From positions 76,961 through 140,960 of the forward strand of contig CAJJDO010000069.1 in the NCBI GenBank assembly GCA_905183005.1: a DNA stretch of 64,000 bases, read 5' to 3'. The stretch is from Paramecium pentaurelia. Lineage: Eukaryota > Ciliophora > Oligohymenophorea > Peniculida > Parameciidae. Both the position numbers and the translations under genes were made by a program. Position 1 is the stretch's first letter, and each line of letters begins with the position of its first letter. Below are positions 25,568 to 38,064 of this stretch, in pieces. The notes below the pieces were generated by a model. That model saw only the letters and a program-made list of their open reading frames with translations, was not told the DNA's origin and searched no databases.

Positions 25568-26700
25568 TCATTATTACCTTATCAAAATCCTAACCCATAT
25601 GAGTTGGAATCTTCTTCCTATTCTAAAGAAGATATTAATTTATAATTTGAAACACTTAAAGTGGATTTTAACAAATATAAATATTAAATATTATTAACTA
25701 TTATCTTAACTTATTTGAATTACTATAGGAACATAAATTGCCTACATAAATTTGCCCATAAATACAATATCTAATGATTTTATTATTTTTTTTATAATTT
25801 TCCTTTTCTTCTAAAAGCTTTTCTAATAATTCATAAATTCTCACTAAAAATTATATAATAAGAGCATAAAGCAACAAAGATCCAACCAAATAATCATAAA
25901 TTGCCAACTATTATTTCTTAGAAATATTAATTAATATATTACTCCTTTACCCATAATGATTTTTGTCTCCAATATTAAATATAATCCATAGATTACTAAA
26001 TAATGCATATTAAAAGTATTCTAATACGAACAAAAATCTAATCAATGATTTTATAATGATCATTAACATGGCAGTGCTAATAATTATAATTGCACTATCT
26101 ATTATTTAAAATTTTTAATACCTGTAGAAGATTCCTAAAATAAAAGCCATAAATATGCAATTTAAATCCAAAAAAAAATAATATATAGAATTAAAGCTAT
26201 GTAATTATGAGGAGGCTATACTTAGTTATATATTTCTTACTTTTCTTTCAGTATATCCTCCAAAATAACATGTAAATTATAACATAAATGAAATAATTAA
26301 GAAATATAGAATAGCCTAGTAGGGGTAGGATGAATTATACAATATGCTCCTCCATTACTCTTACAATTAATTGATTTATAACGATCATACTTGCACTCAA
26401 TTGGTCAAGGTAACAAAAAGTCGAAGTTAGTATTCACAAGCAAATTTAACAATTTTTTATATAGTCCTAATGCAATCATTCCAAAATTTATTAAAAACTC
26501 TATGGTCAATAATAGGTACACTCTCTTGAGAAAATCAACTCTAACTAAAACTTGTTAAAATTCAATGTATTCTTAAGAATATAAACATAGATAGATACAT
26601 TAAAATTAAATATTCTAAGTTTTTTATTCTTATGTTTCAAATGGTAATGGAGTCTCATATTATTTTAAAGTATCCTTATTTAATACATAATTATCTTGGC
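25568..26700 (-). CDS. Multi-pass membrane protein, unknown
   Basis: Minus-strand frames show several hydrophobic segments: RVYLLLTIEFLINFGMIAL, ILYIIFFLDLNCIFMAFILG, AIIIISTAMLMIIIKSLI and YLVGSLLLYALIIQFLV, with polar linkers such as RIYELLEKLLEEKENYKKNN. At least one intron is needed near 26395, where an in-frame TGA lies inside a GTTACC...GAG segment. The exact exon pattern and both ends are uncertain; I take TGA 25568-25570 as the stop. No family recognised. It converges on the repeat-protein gene at 22960-25379. Confidence 0.4.
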
Positions 26701-27320
26701 TATATTTATTGTTAATTTTTTTAGATAATGAAAATATTAAGTTGGTATATCCATAAATAATAGATAAAAAAATTTATTAAACTCATTATTGTTAAAATGT
26801 AGAATTGGATATTGCGAATATTACAATACGATCATAAAATTCTGATGGTTGAGTTTAATTTTTTAGATAATTTGTAATTTTATTTTTAAAATTTGGATAA
26901 TTTAGAACCCAATAGAACCAATTTTTGGACCATTTTATTTAATTTTTATATTCTTAACTAAGACTTCTGAAGTAAAATAAACAACTGAATAATAAATTTA
27001 ATTCTATTACTGATTAACTAAAAAGTCTAAAGTAAAATAGAAATATAACTTAATTAATATCACGAGATTTAATGATTTTGCTTTAGATATTAATTTAATT
27101 TAAGATAACTATTTATTATGACTGTCCTAAATAAATGCTATTCAACTCAAAAAAATATTATCCTAAAACTTGAGCTTTTTATTTTATATTTATCATTCTA
27201 ATATGATAAATGATATATTAGATTTATTTTTGTTTAGAAATTATTTTAAAATTTAATTTATGATTAATTCTGATTTAAGATTAATTGAACATCATTTTAG
27301 ATGATAATAAAATAAAAATA
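26701..27320. other. Intergenic, no gene seen
   Basis: About 600 bp of AT-rich sequence between divergent genes, with no supported reading frame. Confidence 0.4.
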
Positions 27321-28796
27321 ATGGATTAGATCACTCTAATTTGGAATAAATTTCGAAATAACATTTAGAATGTATTTAAAAGTAAAAATGATGATATAGA
27401 TAAGAGAATAACCTTAATTTTAAATTTTCTAATAAAAGAAGTTAATTTAAATCATAAAAGGAATGATCATAAAATTGAAAATTTAGTTTTTGTTCGAGCT
27501 TTTTAAATCAATATAGGATTAATTTAATGTGAATATTGCTTTTTATAGAATAAAAATAACCTCAATTATCAGTATTCCTTGAATCTTATTTAATTCTTAG
27601 AAGATGTTTTCTATTTTATAGATTAAATTTCTAGTTTATTTTCAAATGATTAGTAATATTAAGAAGAAAAAAATTACCATTAACTTAGAATCTATAATGT
27701 AATGAAGGAAACATTTGATACTAAATCAATAAACAAAGACATTATTTGGAAAATTAATAAATTTATTATGGAAATAGAATCTGCTTTGTTCTATCCTGAA
27801 GATTTTATAGACTATTTAGGAAATAGCCATTATTAAAGAATAAACAGAATTTAGATTAATTAAATAATTTAAAATATTAAGGATACATAACAACAAATTA
27901 TACCATATAGGTCCTATATAAACTTATTGCCTAAAGTCACATATTTAAAAAAATTTCATTCTTAATCTGATTATATTTACTAATAAACAATTTCTACTTA
28001 GTTTCTTGCAATTTTAGGGACGAATAGTATTACAATTTATGATATAAAAAGTGGAATTAAATTCAGTACTATAAATGTAGGATATTAAAATAACAATATT
28101 TAATTATTTTAATTTACGAAAGATCAAAATTACTTGATTTTTGCATAAGATAAGCCTAAATACTATTTAATTTATAATATGAAAGAAAAGTAAATATAAT
28201 AAATGTAGAATTCATAAGCATCATTTATTGAATGCATTAATTACAATAATTAAAACTACTTATTTTTTTATGATTAAAATTTCAAAATGAATAAATATCT
28301 TCTCATAGAACAATAAAGCTTTTTTGATTGTAAAATTTTCAAACAATTTTCATATTTAGATAATTCTACTAAAGTAGTCACGTTTTATAATTAAATTGAA
28401 AGAAAATGGAAAAACCTAACAAAACATTTTTTAGGAGGTAGAAATACTAAAAATATTTAAATTACCAAAAAATTTAAGCTTTTATAAATCAGAGCATCAA
28501 GAATGAATCATATATATTATACCTTGATATCAAATTCAAATAAATTGATAAGAAGGATTTCTTCTTAAGATTATTTTATTAAGGATATTTATTTTATATC
28601 TCAAGATGAAAGCTATATAATATCATCTAAGTTAACTTTTTATGAAATTTCCACTGGAAAAATAGCTTTCGAAATTAGACTAGATGTAGGTGAAGAGGTT
28701 TTAGATGTGAAAGTAGATGATGGGAAAATAGCAATTTTAACCTGGGATAACCTTTATATTTATGATGAAATTAATAAGAAATAATAAAAGAGATGA
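27321..28796 (+). CDS. Beta-propeller-like protein, 491 aa
   Basis: A single uninterrupted frame of 492 codons runs from ATG to TGA 28794-28796. The N-terminal 200 residues are mainly helical (IWKINKFIMEIESALFYPED). The C-terminal 280 residues alternate short strands and turns as in WD40-like propellers: FLAILGTNSITIYDIKSGIK, LIFAQDKPKYYLIYNMKE, SSKLTFYEISTGKIAFEIRL and KIAILTWDNLYIYDE. Canonical GH and WD dipeptides are mostly missing, so the propeller call rests on the strand rhythm. It resembles the gene at 10267-11343 in style but not clearly in sequence. Intronless and intact. A scaffold role is likely; no catalytic residues seen. Confidence 0.75.
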
Positions 28797-29084
28797 TTTC
28801 TTGGAAAATATAATCTACATTTTATATAATATCGAATTTCAAAATTAATTATATTTTAAAATACATAAGAATTATAATATCTAGACTTTGCTCTATGGAA
28901 TACTTAAATAGTATATAATTAAAATTTAGATTATAATAATAAATTTAAAATACATGAATACATTTGACATCACCATCTTTCTTAATTATTATAATATAAT
29001 GAATTTTTATTAATTGATTTGACAAAAAATTTCTCTCTTCAATCTAAATCTTTATTTATTAATTATACTATCAATTACCTTTTT

Positions 29085-30685
29085 ATGAAGTTAAATTTCT
29101 ATCTGGGATTCCTCCATTTGTTCTTTGCAATATCTCAAACTACTTTGAGTACTATTTACACTTTATTACCAGGTTTAGATAAGACAGCTAGTATAATTAA
29201 AATTTTCTAATTAGGTTGGTTTATAAATGATTTTTATGGTTGCCAAATAAGTAATTGTAAAGAGTATGATATATTTGGAGAGTTTGGAGTTTTTGGTGAG
29301 ACTAAATTACCTTCTTTAAATCTTAAACTTCTACGACATTATTCATTAAGAATTTCATTCAAATTTTGGAAGTATAACATAAATTTTAATTAGAATTGAC
29401 TATTGGAATGTTGATCCTTTCTATTTAACAGAAGATAATGATGAATAGACAAGTCAATTGTTTGAGGGTTAAGGTAGCAATTTTTGTGGTAGTGGAGGGA
29501 GTCAGAACAAAGAGCTTCCTGTTCCTTTAATTGTTACAACAGAACCACAATCTCTAGTTTTTTAAATGACTTCAAATTTAGATGAGGATACATATTATGT
29601 ATATATTTTTTAATTCTAGGAATCATATGGATTTCGAGATTTCATAATTGAAATTTTGGAATGTCCTGAAGGTTTTTTATTTTGCTAAGATTATATATCT
29701 GATTGGAAAATTTTGAATAATATTGCATCATATTGGCTAAACTCAATTAGCTCAGAGGGATGGCTGATTGATAATAATCAATAATTTAGTTCAAGTGGAA
29801 GTAATATTCTGCATTAAGGGCAAATTATGAAAAAATTCATTCAAAATGTTCCAAAACACTTCAAAATTAAGATAATTCTTAAACTTTGGGTAATGGGAGT
29901 TAAATAGAATTTAAATTTTATTTTTAAAATTGATGAGTAAGTTTAATTTATAAATATAAATGCTCTGTCTTAATAAAATATTGGATGTGTAAATTCTCAA
30001 TTAGTAAATATCAATAATATAACCATAAATAATGATCATTCATCCCCTGAAATAAGATTAGAAATGTATACAGAAAATAATTAACCACAAAGTAGATTTT
30101 GGGTTGTTTAATCATTTGATTTATACGTAGCTTAATGTTCAATTGGTTGTGAAGATTGTAATGGAGGATTAGAAACTTAATGCAATAATTGTTTTAAAAA
30201 ATGGGGATTTTTAGATGGTAAATGTATTCCTGGTATAAATTTATATATATCAATAAGCTCCTCCATTAGAATATACTAATATTAGAATCTATTAATCTTA
30301 AGGTTTAAAAGCAAATTTTATTAATTCATTTTAATTGTACATTGAGGAATTAGATCAAACAATTACTGAAATTGGTTAAAAAAAACTAATTATTGATAAG
30401 AGTATAACATTTTGCTCTTTTTTAATTTCAGTGGAATGTTAAGAAAAAATTAAAATTGAAAGCCTTTTTAGAAATTGCAATTAATGTGATAATGCTTAAA
30501 TTTCTTTTTCAAATTATTGTCTTCATGAAAGTAACATTATTAATTTCAGTGTTATATTTGCAGATACTATTTAATCTGAAAAAGAATTAATAATTAATAT
30601 TTCACAAACAAAATTAGAAATTCTATAGGTAATAATATCGAATGATATTGAAACAGAAGTACATATATTGAAAATTGAATTATGA
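29085..30685 (+). CDS. Secreted or surface cysteine-rich protein
   Basis: The protein begins with a signal peptide (MKLNFYLGFLHLFFAISQ). A long extracellular-type domain follows with scattered cysteines and aromatic strands (GFRDFIIEILECPEGFLFC; KHFKIKIILKLWVMG). A furin-like cysteine knot follows, CSIGCEDCNGGLETQCNNCF. A further cysteine-containing region (CNQCDNAQISFSNYCLHESN) runs to TGA 30683-30685. Two introns restore the frame (22 nt near 29370, 25 nt near 30233). A third GTATAT...TTCTAG segment of 21 nt near 29600 is in frame and may also be spliced. Length is 517 aa, or 510 if it is. Large families of such secreted proteins occur in Paramecium; ligand and role are unknown. The C-terminal part (from 30394) appears again after the single N at 31496 because of the assembly duplication. 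Confidence 0.75.
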
Positions 30686-31495
30686 TTAATGATTTAATTT
30701 AGATTATGTTATAAATTATTGATTTTCTTAAAAATCGATTAATATTTATTCGAAAAACTTTATCATTAATTTGATTTAATAAAAATTGTACCATTAATCT
30801 ATAGTTTCGTAGATTTATCATTACTTAATGAATTGAAGGAAAAACCATTATTTTTTTTTATGTTTTCATAAAATAGAGTGGCAAATACTTAAAACTTCTT
30901 GATATTTTTTCTATTTTTAAAAAGAATTGCTAGACTCAAATGAGAATATTACAAATTAAAAAATTAAAGTAGGTGTATTCCTAAAATGAGATAGCTTTAG
31001 ATAAAATCTCAATAAATGAATAAACATCCTTTTTTAAAGTAAAACTAAATAAGAATTTTATTACAAAATTTGAAAAATATTAGTCAAAGAAAGTGCCATA
31101 AATGAAAAATTATATAACTTATATTTTTAATGAGTTCTAAATATTAGTTCATCACATGTCTGTATTTAAATTTCATATATTTACTTTCCTTCTAAAGTAT
31201 TTTAGCAATATTATATTAATCATTATATTGTTAATAAATAAATTAATAATACAAAAACATATGTTATTTTACATATTTATTTATTTTCTATTTAAGATAT
31301 TTGGGGATTTGAAATAATCTACAGAATTAGAAAAACTAATAATTCTTAGAAAATTGTATTATAATTTTTGAATTAACTTTGAGATAATATTTTAAAGAAA
31401 ATAACAATGACAATAATCTAAATATAAAAATCCCAAACCAAATTTAGCATAAAAATCCCAAAATAAATTATTCTGAATAAATACATCAGAAGTAA
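30394..31495. repeat. Left copy of an 1102-bp duplicate ending at a single N
   Basis: Identical by eye to 31497-32598. It holds the 3' end of the secreted-protein gene and about 800 bp of AT-rich intergenic DNA. It ends exactly at the N at 31496, which marks an unmerged contig overlap. Confidence 0.9.
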
Positions 31496-31496
31496 N

Positions 31497-32598
31497 TGAT
31501 AAGAGTATAACATTTTGCTCTTTTTTAATTTCAGTGGAATGTTAAGAAAAAATTAAAATTGAAAGCCTTTTTAGAAATTGCAATTAATGTGATAATGCTT
31601 AAATTTCTTTTTCAAATTATTGTCTTCATGAAAGTAACATTATTAATTTCAGTGTTATATTTGCAGATACTATTTAATCTGAAAAAGAATTAATAATTAA
31701 TATTTCACAAACAAAATTAGAAATTCTATAGGTAATAATATCGAATGATATTGAAACAGAAGTACATATATTGAAAATTGAATTATGATTAATGATTTAA
31801 TTTAGATTATGTTATAAATTATTGATTTTCTTAAAAATCGATTAATATTTATTCGAAAAACTTTATCATTAATTTGATTTAATAAAAATTGTACCATTAA
31901 TCTATAGTTTCGTAGATTTATCATTACTTAATGAATTGAAGGAAAAACCATTATTTTTTTTTATGTTTTCATAAAATAGAGTGGCAAATACTTAAAACTT
32001 CTTGATATTTTTTCTATTTTTAAAAAGAATTGCTAGACTCAAATGAGAATATTACAAATTAAAAAATTAAAGTAGGTGTATTCCTAAAATGAGATAGCTT
32101 TAGATAAAATCTCAATAAATGAATAAACATCCTTTTTTAAAGTAAAACTAAATAAGAATTTTATTACAAAATTTGAAAAATATTAGTCAAAGAAAGTGCC
32201 ATAAATGAAAAATTATATAACTTATATTTTTAATGAGTTCTAAATATTAGTTCATCACATGTCTGTATTTAAATTTCATATATTTACTTTCCTTCTAAAG
32301 TATTTTAGCAATATTATATTAATCATTATATTGTTAATAAATAAATTAATAATACAAAAACATATGTTATTTTACATATTTATTTATTTTCTATTTAAGA
32401 TATTTGGGGATTTGAAATAATCTACAGAATTAGAAAAACTAATAATTCTTAGAAAATTGTATTATAATTTTTGAATTAACTTTGAGATAATATTTTAAAG
32501 AAAATAACAATGACAATAATCTAAATATAAAAATCCCAAACCAAATTTAGCATAAAAATCCCAAAATAAATTATTCTGAATAAATACATCAGAAGTAA
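31497..32598. repeat. Right copy of the 1102-bp duplicate
   Basis: Begins tgataagagtataac immediately after the N and ends agaagtaa at 32598, where unique sequence resumes. The apparent second 3' end of the secreted-protein gene at 31497-31788 is part of this artefact and should not be annotated as a gene. Confidence 0.9.
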
Positions 32599-32799
32599 GG
32601 CATATATATCATACATTTACAGCTAATCTTTCAAAAATATATCAACCTTAAGCCAAGCAAATAGAACAGTATTACTTGTTTGATTTAATTAATGTTTTAT
32701 CTATAAAATAATTTCATATTTCAAATGTGAAATTTATTATTAAAAATAGAATAAAATATTTTAATTAATTTTAATTTTGCATCTATTGATTTTAAAAGT

Positions 32800-33690
32800 A
32801 TTTTCAATAAGCGATTTCTAATTTGGATACTAAGTTTTAGATTGTTCAGGACCACTTGTATAAGTAACTTTTCCAATACTCAATCTTCAATTAATTTTTT
32901 ATAGTTATAGACATATCAAATACGAATAATTCGAGGCAAATAGGCTATCAAATCATTTTAGGTATAGATTATGCGATTGTTAATTTAGGACAATTTAATG
33001 CTATCAATAATGATTAAATAACTTTATCTATATTACCAGATAAATTTTTATAACTCCTTATAAAGGTTTTATTTTAACTCCAAGGTGTAAATATATATCA
33101 AGCTCAAGAAATAACAACGAATCCTAGAAATTTAGTTTATAAAATATATAAATAATCAGGAGATGGTCTATTTAGTGAAAATTTTTATAAAATAATTTGG
33201 TTTTCAAGACTTTTTCTAGTGTATTTTAATCTTTTTGATATAAGAAAATTAAAAAAAAATTATTTAGATTAAGACATCATTAAAGTACTTTGAAATAAAA
33301 GAAGATATATAGAATGTAACAAATACAGGTACTGTAAATAGGCTTTAAAATACATTACTCAATTCATATACCCTAAACTTTTAATATTATCTGCCTATGT
33401 AGAATTATAATAATTAAATATTATCAGAAATTGGTGAGATGAATAAAATGGAACTTACAATCTGTGAGATAAACATGATGATTGGATGAATTAAATGATA
33501 CATTAATTTGAAAATTTTGTTAATATACAATTGAATGGTTCAAATATTTTATTGAAGTTTAATCTTCGGTTGCAAGGTTTATTTTCATCTACTTTACAGA
33601 TATAACAATATATTCAAAAAAAATGTTGAGACTTCAAAAGTGTGCCATAAAAACAATTTGAGGGGACATATCAATCAATCATACTTTGAG
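32800..33690 (+). pseudogene. Remnant of a secreted-protein-like gene
   Basis: From about 32850 a TGA-free frame reads SNTNNSRQIGYQIILGIDYA, ILPDKFLQLLIKVLFQLQG and KQSGDGLFSENFYKIIW. After a stop near 33291, a second frame reads RNW-TGA-DEQNGTYNL-TGA-DKHDDWMNQMIH, so two stops stand where tryptophan (TGG) would be natural. It lies directly downstream of the secreted cysteine-rich gene and has a similar aromatic, strand-rich character, so it may be a decayed tandem relative. I could not align it residue by residue to that neighbour. Confidence 0.4.
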
Positions 33691-33899
33691 AAATGGCCTC
33701 CAAAAAAATAATATTATAGAATAATAATCCTGATATTATGTCAGAGAATATAATAAAGAATAAACTTTAGAAGTTAGAAGAATTTCAATTACCCCTATTG
33801 CAATTGCTTATTGATTATTTTCATATCTAGTTCCTTAAAAGGACAAATAAATAAAAATATTATCTCACTTTAAAATTTTAAGCTCTATTTAGGCATCTC

Positions 33900-34560
33900 G
33901 GCCCAGATTTTAAGCAAACATTTTACAATTTTATATAAGATATATCACATTAACTCTAGCTATACTGAAGCCTCATTTGTAATAAAATCACCTTTTTGAT
34001 TTGTGAAATATTTTATCAGATAAGTCATAAGATTATTATTAATTATCATGAACATTTTATAATTTTTATCCCACTCAAATTAAATATTTAATGGAATTCT
34101 TACCTGATCTGTCTGATAATTTACGAGAATAATAGCTCTGGCCACTTCTTTTAGTACTTGTTCAAATGATATAGAAAACAACTCTTAAAAATTCTTCTTC
34201 CATTACAGTATCTGGCACTTCAGCTCACCATGGTGTACTGAAAGGTAATGAGTAGAAAACTAAATCTCCCCAGCTTTGCTGTAAAAAGCTTGCCTTAGAT
34301 TCTCCAAATTTATTTAATTTAATTCAAGTTCATCTAGTTTTTTATAGATGGCTTTATGAAAATAAAATTTCATCCAATTTCTATTGATTTCCAATTTTTA
34401 TTTTCTTGTTCTCCTTCTTCAAGCCTTTAAAGGCCTTTATTTTCACTTTCTATCCTGCTCCATACAAGACTCTTTATTAATTAACTTATATTGTCTGGCA
34501 TAGTCTTGATCCTTTACGAATAATGTAATTAATTCAATTTATAAAGAAACTTTGTAATAT
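33900..34560 (-). pseudogene. Unassigned degenerate coding tract
   Basis: Minus-strand frames contain protein-like words in different frames: YARQYKLINKESCMEQDRK (near 34480), FGESKASFLQQSWGDLVFYS followed by LPFSTPW, a TGA and then AEVPDTVMEEEFLRVVFYII (34300-34150), and SYYSRKLSDRSG. Another minus frame stays open for about 125 codons and may be the real one, so stop-based arguments are weak. G+C is locally higher at 34100-34300. No family recognised. Confidence 0.3.
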
Positions 34561-35570
34561 TAAGCTGTTTATTCAATTTATTTATATCAATCTCTAATTA
34601 TATAACTTATACTCAATTTCATATTTTAAATAATTTTTTATTTAAAAATAATAATTTTTATTAATATTATTGTTTTTAACCCATAAAAAATCTTGATATA
34701 TCATAACGAATGCTATTTGTATACTTATCTTGAAAAGTTATATAATTAAAAAATGTAAAATTATCTACATTAATAATTTGCAACACATTCAATTTGACTT
34801 TGTGGAAATCTTTGAAATACAACTTAAAAAGATTATTTAAAAATAAAAATGAATATAAAAAATTATTATTATTTTATCATCAACAACAACTTTAATTAAT
34901 TTATTTTAGTATTTTAGTAATCATAACAGCATATTTATTCTATTACTAGAAAATAAAAATTTTTAAGAACTAAAAGAAGATTTTTAATATTTATTATAAA
35001 TGAAGGATTAGAATTCTTTAATATAATAGGATCTATTTATTAATAATGATCATAATTCATTTTTGTTAGAGAAATGCAATTTTAAATTCAATTTTCCTCA
35101 GCTAAAAAAAATGATAGGATTTATGATAAAACTTATTTATAATATTATTTGAAATTTCAAGTATAAAATATAATCTTAATAACTAAGAGGGTTGATACTA
35201 TATTGGAAATTTTGAAAAATAATTCAATAAGTAGTTTACTCTAAAAATTAAAACAAAATATTATGAACTAAATTTGAAACAAAATAAATTTATTTAACAA
35301 AACATTATTTTTAATTAATTACAATATAACCATAAATTGATACAATATATTAGCTCTATCAATTATTCAAAGATTTTATTGATTTAAATATCTAATATAT
35401 AATCATAAATCATTTTTTATACAATAATAATTAAAATTTTTTAATTTTGGAATTATGATTCTCTAAAAGCGTAGAGCTTTATTAAACTGTTGAAGATGAG
35501 TTAATGCCTCGCCTTTAATTAATAAAATATAATACATTTTTCTTCATACCATTTTATTTAATATTTATTT
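34561..35570. other. AT-rich intergenic region
   Basis: About 1 kb of extremely AT-rich DNA with many TTAAT and ATTAT words and no supported frame, downstream of the TPR-like gene. Confidence 0.45.
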
Positions 35571-37464
35571 TCATTAATCAATTAGTCCAGAAACATTATT
35601 AGTTCCTAAAATTTATGCTAATTTTTTAAAAAATCAACTAAAAATGTAGTAAATTTAAATTACTTTTTTGATCTAAATAATATTAATTGTGTTTATTATT
35701 TTAAATTCCTTCATTCCAGCATTCTATTACTTCATTAATTTATCCTTGATTATATAAAGCTTTGGCTTCAAATATAATTGAAAATAATTAAACCTTTTTC
35801 TTAATAAAAGATTGAATTATTTTTATTATTTTCTACTCCTATGGTCCAACATTCAATAACTTCTTGGTATCTCTCTTATTCAATTAAAGTTTAACCTAAA
35901 TATTTAAATAGTTCTCTATTACTTGTTTTCTCATAAAAATAAATATCATTTATATTATTCTAAATTCCTTATTTCCAAACATCTATAATTTATCCCATTT
36001 ATCCAACTTCATTTAACATCTTTGCTAAAGGAATTAAAAAGTTAAATACTAAGTTCTTCATAATAACTTCTATTTTAAGGATCAATTTTTATTAAAGTTT
36101 ACCAAAAATTAAAAATTTCTTAAAATTTATTAAGATCTTTTAGAGCATTTGCTTAAAATAATTCTTATATTTGATTACCCTTTTCTTAATAAAAATAAAG
36201 ATTCTGATCATTGTTTAAAATTCCCAATTCCCAACATTCTAACACTTCATTTATTTTACCTTCATGTTTTAATACTTTACCTAATTGAATGCTAAAATAA
36301 ATTATTTACTCAATTCTTGATAAAAAAATTTGTTTATTTTATTATTTGTTATTCCTAAGTTCCATAATTTAATAACATCTTCATATTTTTCTTATTCTGT
36401 TAAACTTTTAGCTATACGATTAATTATATATATATGCCTTGTTATTCATAATAATATATATCGGAAGGGTTCTGTAAAATCATTTAATCCCAAAATTAAA
36501 TAATTTCATCATATTTTCCTTATAGTTTTAATTCCCTCTCTAAATAATTTAATATCTACTAAAATTTACCCTTTGCTTAATAAAACAAATGATTATTTTT
36601 ATTTTATTCTATTCCTTAATCCCAAAAATCTATGGCCTCTTATAGTTTACCAATTCTAACTAAAGTTTTAGCTACATGATTTAAAAAATTAATTACATTT
36701 TTATTAATAGAAGTTGATATCATTAATTTTAATCTTAATACTTTGATCCCACATATCTAGACATTCTGAAAATCTACTATATTATTCTAACACCTTTGCT
36801 TAAGATATTCTATTGTTAAGTTACCTTTTTCAATATAAAAGTTAATGTTATTGTTATTATATTTGATTCCTTCTTCCCATAATTCAAATATCTATTCAAA
36901 ACTTTCTTATTCTTTTAAACAATCAGCTAATTTTATTATTTCTCATAAACCTTTCTTTTAATAGAACTAAATATTATTTGGTTCCTTTTAAATTTATTAA
37001 TTCCAAAATTCAAGTACTTCTATTAAATTGGATTGTCTTCTTAATTCCTTAGCTAAAATTAATAGAAAAATTAAATTACCTTTTTCATTGTAAAACTCCA
37101 TATTCCAATCATTCTTCAATATTCCTTCATCCCAAATATCAATTGCTTGTTTTAATAAACCTTTTCCTCGTAAAGCAGTTGCTAAAATTATAATATTATT
37201 TACCTTTATTTTGATATAGGTTCATATTATTTTAATACTTTTTAATTCCCTAATCACATAATTATATAGCATCATCCCATTTTCCTTATTCAATTAAGAT
37301 TTAAGCTTTATAATATTTAATAAATTACAATTCTCAATGAAAGACTAACTATTATCTTAAACAATTAAAATAGGATCAAATTTGTGGTTATTAGCTATTT
37401 CTTCTTTCCATTATGCTTTTAATGCTTGATCTATAGAAATAACAATATAATCTACAATCTTCAT
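35571..37464 (-). CDS. TPR-like repeat protein, 13 units, about one intron per unit
   Basis: After an N-terminal stretch (MKIVDYIVISIDQALKAQWK) the protein is built of about 13 units of roughly 34 residues with the pattern A-x2-L-x3-G-x4-E-x-I-x2-W-x2-G-I-x-N-N-x-N-x3-Y-x2-K. Examples are ALRGKGLLKQAIDIWDEGI and ALYNQGQINEVIECWNEGI. Nearly every unit boundary carries an intron of 18-45 nt, typically after the first base of an AAG/GCT junction, so exon and repeat coincide. One intron (36412-36437) has a GC instead of a GT donor. The stop is TGA 35571-35573. TPR arrays form superhelical protein-binding surfaces; the partner is unknown. The first part is shown again at 38065-38565 because of the assembly duplication. 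Confidence 0.8.
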
Positions 37465-38063
37465 CAGAGTGAATATTCTATTTTTTTAAGATAATTTATT
37501 CAAAGTCTTTATTGGTTTACTCCAATTAGTCTAGTAGATTAGATTAAAACCAACAAATACATTAAAAAGTATGACGATGATAATTTTCTTTTTTAAAAGC
37601 TGAATTTTCTTTATTATCTTTCATAATTTCAAATTTTTAAGAATATTAATAAATAATTTCATTTAATAGTAATTATATGATATGAATAAAATAATATTGA
37701 ATATTATAAATAATTCATATATTATAATTCAATTATAATAATAAAGTAATATGAGTAGTAAATTTTTTAGTATATTTCAAAAATACTTTTATAATAGAAT
37801 AGCAAAAATATAATATTACTTGAAACTGTAAAATAATGAGAAATACATTTTACTTTTAGTATAAATATTAAAACTTTAGATTTTGTTTTTTTATATAAAT
37901 TTATTGATTTTAAATCATAATATTTTTAATTTCTTTTTAATTTTAAGTATATTTTTAGAAATATAACCAATATAATCACATATATCATATTAATTGGAAC
38001 TTACATTTTTAATTTTGTTTAGTATTATTTAAAAACAAATAAATGCGATTATTAATATAAGTA
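36964..38063. repeat. Left copy of an 1100-bp duplicate ending at a single N
   Basis: Identical by eye to 38065-39164. It contains the 5' part of the TPR-like gene and its upstream region. It begins gaactaaatattatttgg and ends at the N at 38064. Confidence 0.9.
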
Positions 38064-38064
38064 N

